NCBI GenBank assembly: GCA_958298945.1
Contig: OY282606.1
Span: 71,473,622-71,537,621, forward strand
Direction: 5' to 3'
Origin: Atherix ibis
Taxonomy: Eukaryota > Arthropoda > Insecta > Diptera > Athericidae
DNA: 64,000 bases
A model generated the notes under the pieces. It worked only from the letters and a program-made list of their open reading frames with translations, ran no database searches and had not been told where the DNA came from. Both the position numbers and the translations under genes were made by a program. This document shows positions 60,362 through 64,000 of the stretch, piece by piece (the first letter of the stretch is position 1; each line of letters opens with the position of its first letter).

Positions 60362-60763
60362 TATAACTAAGCCAATCACTTAAAATTCAAACTGTTCGAA
60401 TAGTTAAGAACCATTGTTGTGTTGTCATTTTGTAGGTTGGTTGTTTATCGACGCCGTTTTTACTAAAACTTCTCTAAATTAATGGAATAATAAGAAAATA
60501 ACCAGCAAAATCGATAATTTTTAAAAGAATAAAACCAATTTTTTTATGATAAGATTTATGTTTAATGGGAAAACGACCGTTAAAAGGTACTCACAAAAAT
60601 ATGCCAAATCGGATTTAAGCTGAGCACTGAATGGCCTCATTCATTGCCACTGAGTCATCTCCTGCGTTTAGTCCTTTAATATAATTTTATGGTAACAAAT
60701 ATTTATCGATCAATTAAATGGAAAACTATTTTTCCATTTAATTAAAGGTTAATATCAACACAT
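60362..60763. other. Intergenic, nothing recognised
   Basis: No feature seen between the mariner and the Jockey insertion. Confidence 0.4.
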
Positions 60764-60773
60764 ATTTACTAGC
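60764..60773 (+). repeat. Target-site duplication, 5' copy
   Basis: ATTTACTAGC, repeated at 62549-62558 directly after the poly(A). The first A is ambiguous because it merges with the tail, so the duplication is 9 or 10 bp. Confidence 0.85.
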
Positions 60774-62508
60774 TCCTTCAATATTAATGTTGATTCACTT
60801 CTAGATCTAAATTCTGATCATAGCCCTGTTCTACTAGTTCTCGATTCCCAATCCACTCCAAAAGTCAATGCGCCGAGACTTATTAATGGACTAATTGACT
60901 GGGAATTATTCAAACAACATATTGACGAGCATTTAGACTTACGACAAAGCTTAAAAACAGTACAAGAACTAGATGACACGGTACACAAGTTTACATGTTT
61001 ACTACAAAATGCTACAGACTTTTCGCAAAAAAGTAAAAACTCGAAACCTACACAAAACCTAACAATTCAACCATTAACAATTAGGCGTCTTATTGCAGAA
61101 AAACGAAAAGCAAGATCTCATTGGCAACACACAAGAATGCCCAGCGACAAAACCAAACTGAACAAACTGCAAAAAGAACTACATGACGAAATCACTAAAT
61201 ACAATACAGAACGTTTTAGAAACTATACTTCAACCCTAACGAAAAACAGAACTTTGTGGACTGCTACAAGACAAATACTATCTTATAGAAAAACAAAGCA
61301 CCCTTTACAAAAAACTAACGGAACCTGGGCCAAAACGGACAAACATAAAGCAGACACTTTTGCTGAACACCTTGCATAAACATTTACTCCGCATGAGGAC
61401 ATATTAGACAGGACTCATTGCACTACAATCGAGACGGAACTATCCATTCCTTTACCCATGAGTCTTCCCCCTAAGGCAATCACTTCTTCCGAAGTTGCCA
61501 ATATAATCAAGCTTCTTCCCAAAAATAAAGCTCCTGGCTATGATCTGATTACCTCCAATATACTCCAACAACTCCCTAAAAGAGCAATAGTTTTCCTTGC
61601 GACAATATATAACTCCATCCTTAGAACAACACATTTCCCAATCCTCTGGAAATTTGCAATCATTAAAATGATCCCTAAGCCCAATAAACCAATAAACCGG
61701 CCCACTTCCTACAGGCCAATAAGTCTCCTTCCACTTCTCTCAAAAATCTTTGAAAAAATCCTCCTTCGCCGCTCATATCCTCTACTTGAATCTTCAAATT
61801 TAATTCCTAATCACCAATTTGGTTTCCGCGCCGAACACTCCACTACCCAGCAGTGTCATCGTGTTGTCGATTTCATTGCATCCTCTATAGAAAGAAAAGA
61901 GTACTGTCCCGGTGTGTTTCTTGATATAAGTCAAGCTTTTGATAGAGTTTGGCATCCGGGTCTACTCTGGAAACTCAAGAGGTTCCTTCCTTCCACCTAT
62001 TTCCTAATCCTAAGATCATTCCTTTCCAACCGACACTTCCAAGTAAATGAATCCAACGAACTGTCAAATATCTCTCCGATATTGGCTGGGGTTCCTCAGG
62101 GTAGCATACTTGGACCCATCCTCTACAACATTTACACATCCGATATCCCAGTTTGCCCTAATATCTTCTTTGCTACATACGCCGATGATACGGCCTGCCT
62201 TGCATCTAGCGAAAATCCCCAACATGCTTCCGAAACTCTCCAAATTCAAATCCAAACCTCCAGAACTGGTTTAGTTCCGTTCCCGTGTCCTCAATCATAA
62301 TAATCCTCTTGTTCAAGAACTATCCTCCACTTCCTTTCCTATTAATACCCAACGAAGACTTAAGCGTCACTGGTCGCGTGATTTACTTATATACTGAGGC
62401 CTGACAGAAACACACGCTAGCAGGAGGAACTTCATTGGATGTTTACTCCCCACAACCTATCAAGTTAATTTATACTATTGCAAAAATTTGCTTATTACTA
62501 TGTTGTAG

Positions 62509-62549
<41 letters not shown>
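60774..62549 (+). mobile_element. Jockey-clade non-LTR insertion, 5' truncated, poly(A)
   Basis: Begins inside the endonuclease C-terminus (SDHSPVLLVLDSQ near 60818) and continues through a spacer. One in-frame TAA lies at 61377. The RT follows: SEVANIIKLLPKNKAPGYD, FPILWKFAIIKMIPKPNKP, SYRPISLLPLLSKIFEKIL, HQFGFRAEHSTTQQ, CPGVFLDISQAFDRVWH, AGVPQGSILGPILYNIY and FFATYADDTACL, so the catalytic aspartates are all present. A frameshift or deletion near 62255 cuts off the region after YADD and joins it to the 3' end. The tail is 37 A residues (62513-62549). A 9-10 bp target duplication brackets it. The intact tail and duplication suggest a fairly recent insertion. It lies 377 bp upstream of the carboxylase start codon, in the same orientation. 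Confidence 0.92.
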
Positions 62550-62552
<3 letters not shown>

Positions 62553-62558
62553 ACTAGC
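62549..62558 (+). repeat. Target-site duplication, 3' copy
   Basis: ATTTACTAGC directly after the poly(A) run; pairs with 60764-60773. Confidence 0.85.
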
Positions 62559-62926
62559 AGCTCAGCAGAATTAGAGTAATTCGAAGGGACTACAATTTTT
62601 TTCTGTTGTTTGTGTCAGTGCAACTAGGATTTCAAAAAGATTATAAATTTTAAGTACGCAGAAACACATATTTCCCCATTCCTTCATCCTCATTTTTTAT
62701 ATTGTAAAAATTGAATTAAGAAACAAATATTAATTTTTTTTTTGTTTTTTTTTTTTTTCTTCTGTTATTCTGTAAAGTTTTTTAATATTAATATTGCATT
62801 AGTGCTGCATCGATACTAGTGTTGTAAATAACGCAAAAATAAGATTTATTTTATTAAAGAAAGTGTGCGAATACGTATTTTACAATAATTTATGGATAAT
62901 TGTAGAAAAAGAAAATATATCCGAAC
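62559..62926 (+). other. Leader and promoter region of the carboxylase gene
   Basis: 368 bp between the Jockey tail duplication and the start codon. It is AT-rich with T- and A-runs near 62725-62760. No TATA box is assigned. An upstream ATG at 62892 opens a 30-codon frame that ends at 62984, overlapping the carboxylase start in another frame. Confidence 0.5.
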
Positions 62927-64000
62927 ATGGATAATGAATGCATTCTTAAATCGAAAAATGATGGTGACGAGAATACAAATTTGAATAAAGAATGTTATAA
63001 TGGACGATTGACTTTAATTGTAGACCAAAAACTTGGAAATTTCAAAAGGAAATTGCCAAACTTTGTAAAGTGTTTTTCAAGTTATGACATAGAGAATTTT
63101 AATTCAGTGAATAATTTTGTGGAATGGATGCATCGACCCACGGATGCGGCAAGCTTGGGACTTGCCCGAATGCTATTTGGTATTTTTATATTTTACTATT
63201 ACGCTAATTGGCTAGTTAGCCGGAAGTGTGATAGAAAAGTAAACGATAAGATTATGTTTTTCAGGAATTGTTATGCTTATCGATATTCCTGACGAACGAG
63301 GTGGTGGAAATTTAGATTTACGTTACGGCGATCCAAAGGACTGTCATTTTCCTTTGTTAGATTTCCTTTACCCTCTGCCACTACCGCAAATGGGGATAGT
63401 CTACCTGATCATGTGGATAGGAGCAATGGGAATAGCGCTCGGTTATAAATTCAGGATATCGTGTCTTATGTTCGTGATTCCGTATTGGTATATATTTCTC
63501 CTCAATAAGGTTGTGTGGAACAATCACAGCTACTTGTATGGTCTTTGCGGATTATTATTCTTATTTACGAATGCCAATCGATTCTGGTGAGTTAAATTTA
63601 AATAGAATTCAAAAAATTTATTTTCAACCATGAATTATATTGTTTTCTTTTACTTTTTTTGTTTAGTTCTCTGGATTATCAGAAATTGAGCAGAGCAGAG
63701 CAAGTGGTTCCGTATTGGAATTACTTTTTGATAAAATTTCAATTTGTCATGTTGTATTTTTTGGCTGGTTTGAAAAAAATGTCAATAGAATGGCTGTCAG
63801 GATATGCAATGACAAATCTTGGATACCATTGGGTGTTTGCACCATTTAGGCTTATAATGGGTGTTAAAATGACCGAATTGCTAATAATCCATTGGTTCGG
63901 AGCTATTTTCGATTTAACAATTGCGTTCCTTCTGATTTGGGAGAAAACAAGAGTCGCCGCTACACCATTTGCTATTAGTTTCCATCTGATGAATTCACGT
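62927..64000 (+). CDS. Vitamin K-dependent gamma-carboxylase, 5' part
   Basis: Converts glutamate to gamma-carboxyglutamate in secreted proteins while oxidising vitamin K hydroquinone; an ER membrane enzyme. Exons visible: 62927-63179, 63265-63586 and 63667 to the window end (303 codons); the gene continues beyond 64000. Introns of 85 and 80 bp are GT-AG with consistent phase. The N-terminal about 60 residues are polar and poorly conserved. Then come FVEWMHRPTDAASLGLARML, IDIPDERGGGNLDLRYGDP, CHFPLLDFL, and hydrophobic membrane segments at about 115-190 and 210-227. LYFLAGLKKMSIEW holds the lysine pair 228-229, aligned by family knowledge with human Lys217-Lys218, of which Lys218 is the catalytic base. 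HWVFAPFRLI, LLIIHWFGAIFDL and FHLMNSR follow. Identification is firm from these blocks. The start is the first in-frame ATG before the conserved region; its context is GAACATGG. Confidence 0.93.

Noticed and set aside
1..64000. CRISPR arrays, bacterial operons, rRNA genes or a complete LTR retrotransposon
   Set aside because: No regularly spaced repeats, no ribosomal RNA signatures and no paired LTRs were seen; the window is eukaryotic.

Overview
This is an AT-rich stretch of an insect nuclear genome, most likely a fly (Diptera; low confidence on the order). The reasons are short GT-AG introns, two animal-type host genes, and a dense load of Tc1/mariner, Jockey-clade, R1-like and Helitron elements. 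Only two host genes can be supported. The first is a complete 16-exon gene for NADH-type glutamate synthase (18501-28792, + strand, 2131 aa when spliced, no internal stop). The second is the 5' part of the vitamin K-dependent gamma-glutamyl carboxylase gene (62927 to the window end, + strand, 303 aa visible). Everything else is transposon debris, simple or local repeats, or AT-rich sequence with no recognisable content.

Layout. 1-2000: a diverged local tandem duplication with a palindrome. 3310-3835: a Tc1/mariner relic. 4067-4891 and 16129-16904: two copies of an unclassified 0.8 kb repeat, here called Rep-A. 6095-6190: a Jockey-type RT scrap. 7441-9749: two mariner relics of different subfamilies with a palindrome cluster between them. 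11469-11668: a tRNA-like SINE candidate. 12830-15605: two more mariner relics. 18501-28792: glutamate synthase, with a mariner relic and a long hairpin in intron 2. 28793-35530: about 6.7 kb of gene-free AT-rich DNA. 35533-36803: a mariner with both ends. 38443-40890: Jockey and R1-like fragments. 41192-44145: a third Rep-A copy split by a Helitron. 44610-47450: a Jockey 3' end and a longer R1-like element, both on the minus strand. 47540-60361: mariner and Tc1 relics of at least four families, two of them with both ends and TA duplications. 60774-62549: a 5'-truncated Jockey-clade insertion with poly(A) tail and target duplication, just upstream of the carboxylase.

The most informative structure is the Helitron at 41556-44103. 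Its ends (5' TC, 3' hairpin plus CTAG) are fixed to the base because it interrupts Rep-A, whose uninterrupted copies supply the empty site. It carries a broken Rep N-terminal region followed by an unrecognised two-exon reading frame.

The two host genes have no evident functional link: one is in nitrogen assimilation, the other is an ER-membrane protein modification enzyme. All transposase and RT frames are broken, so no element here looks autonomous.
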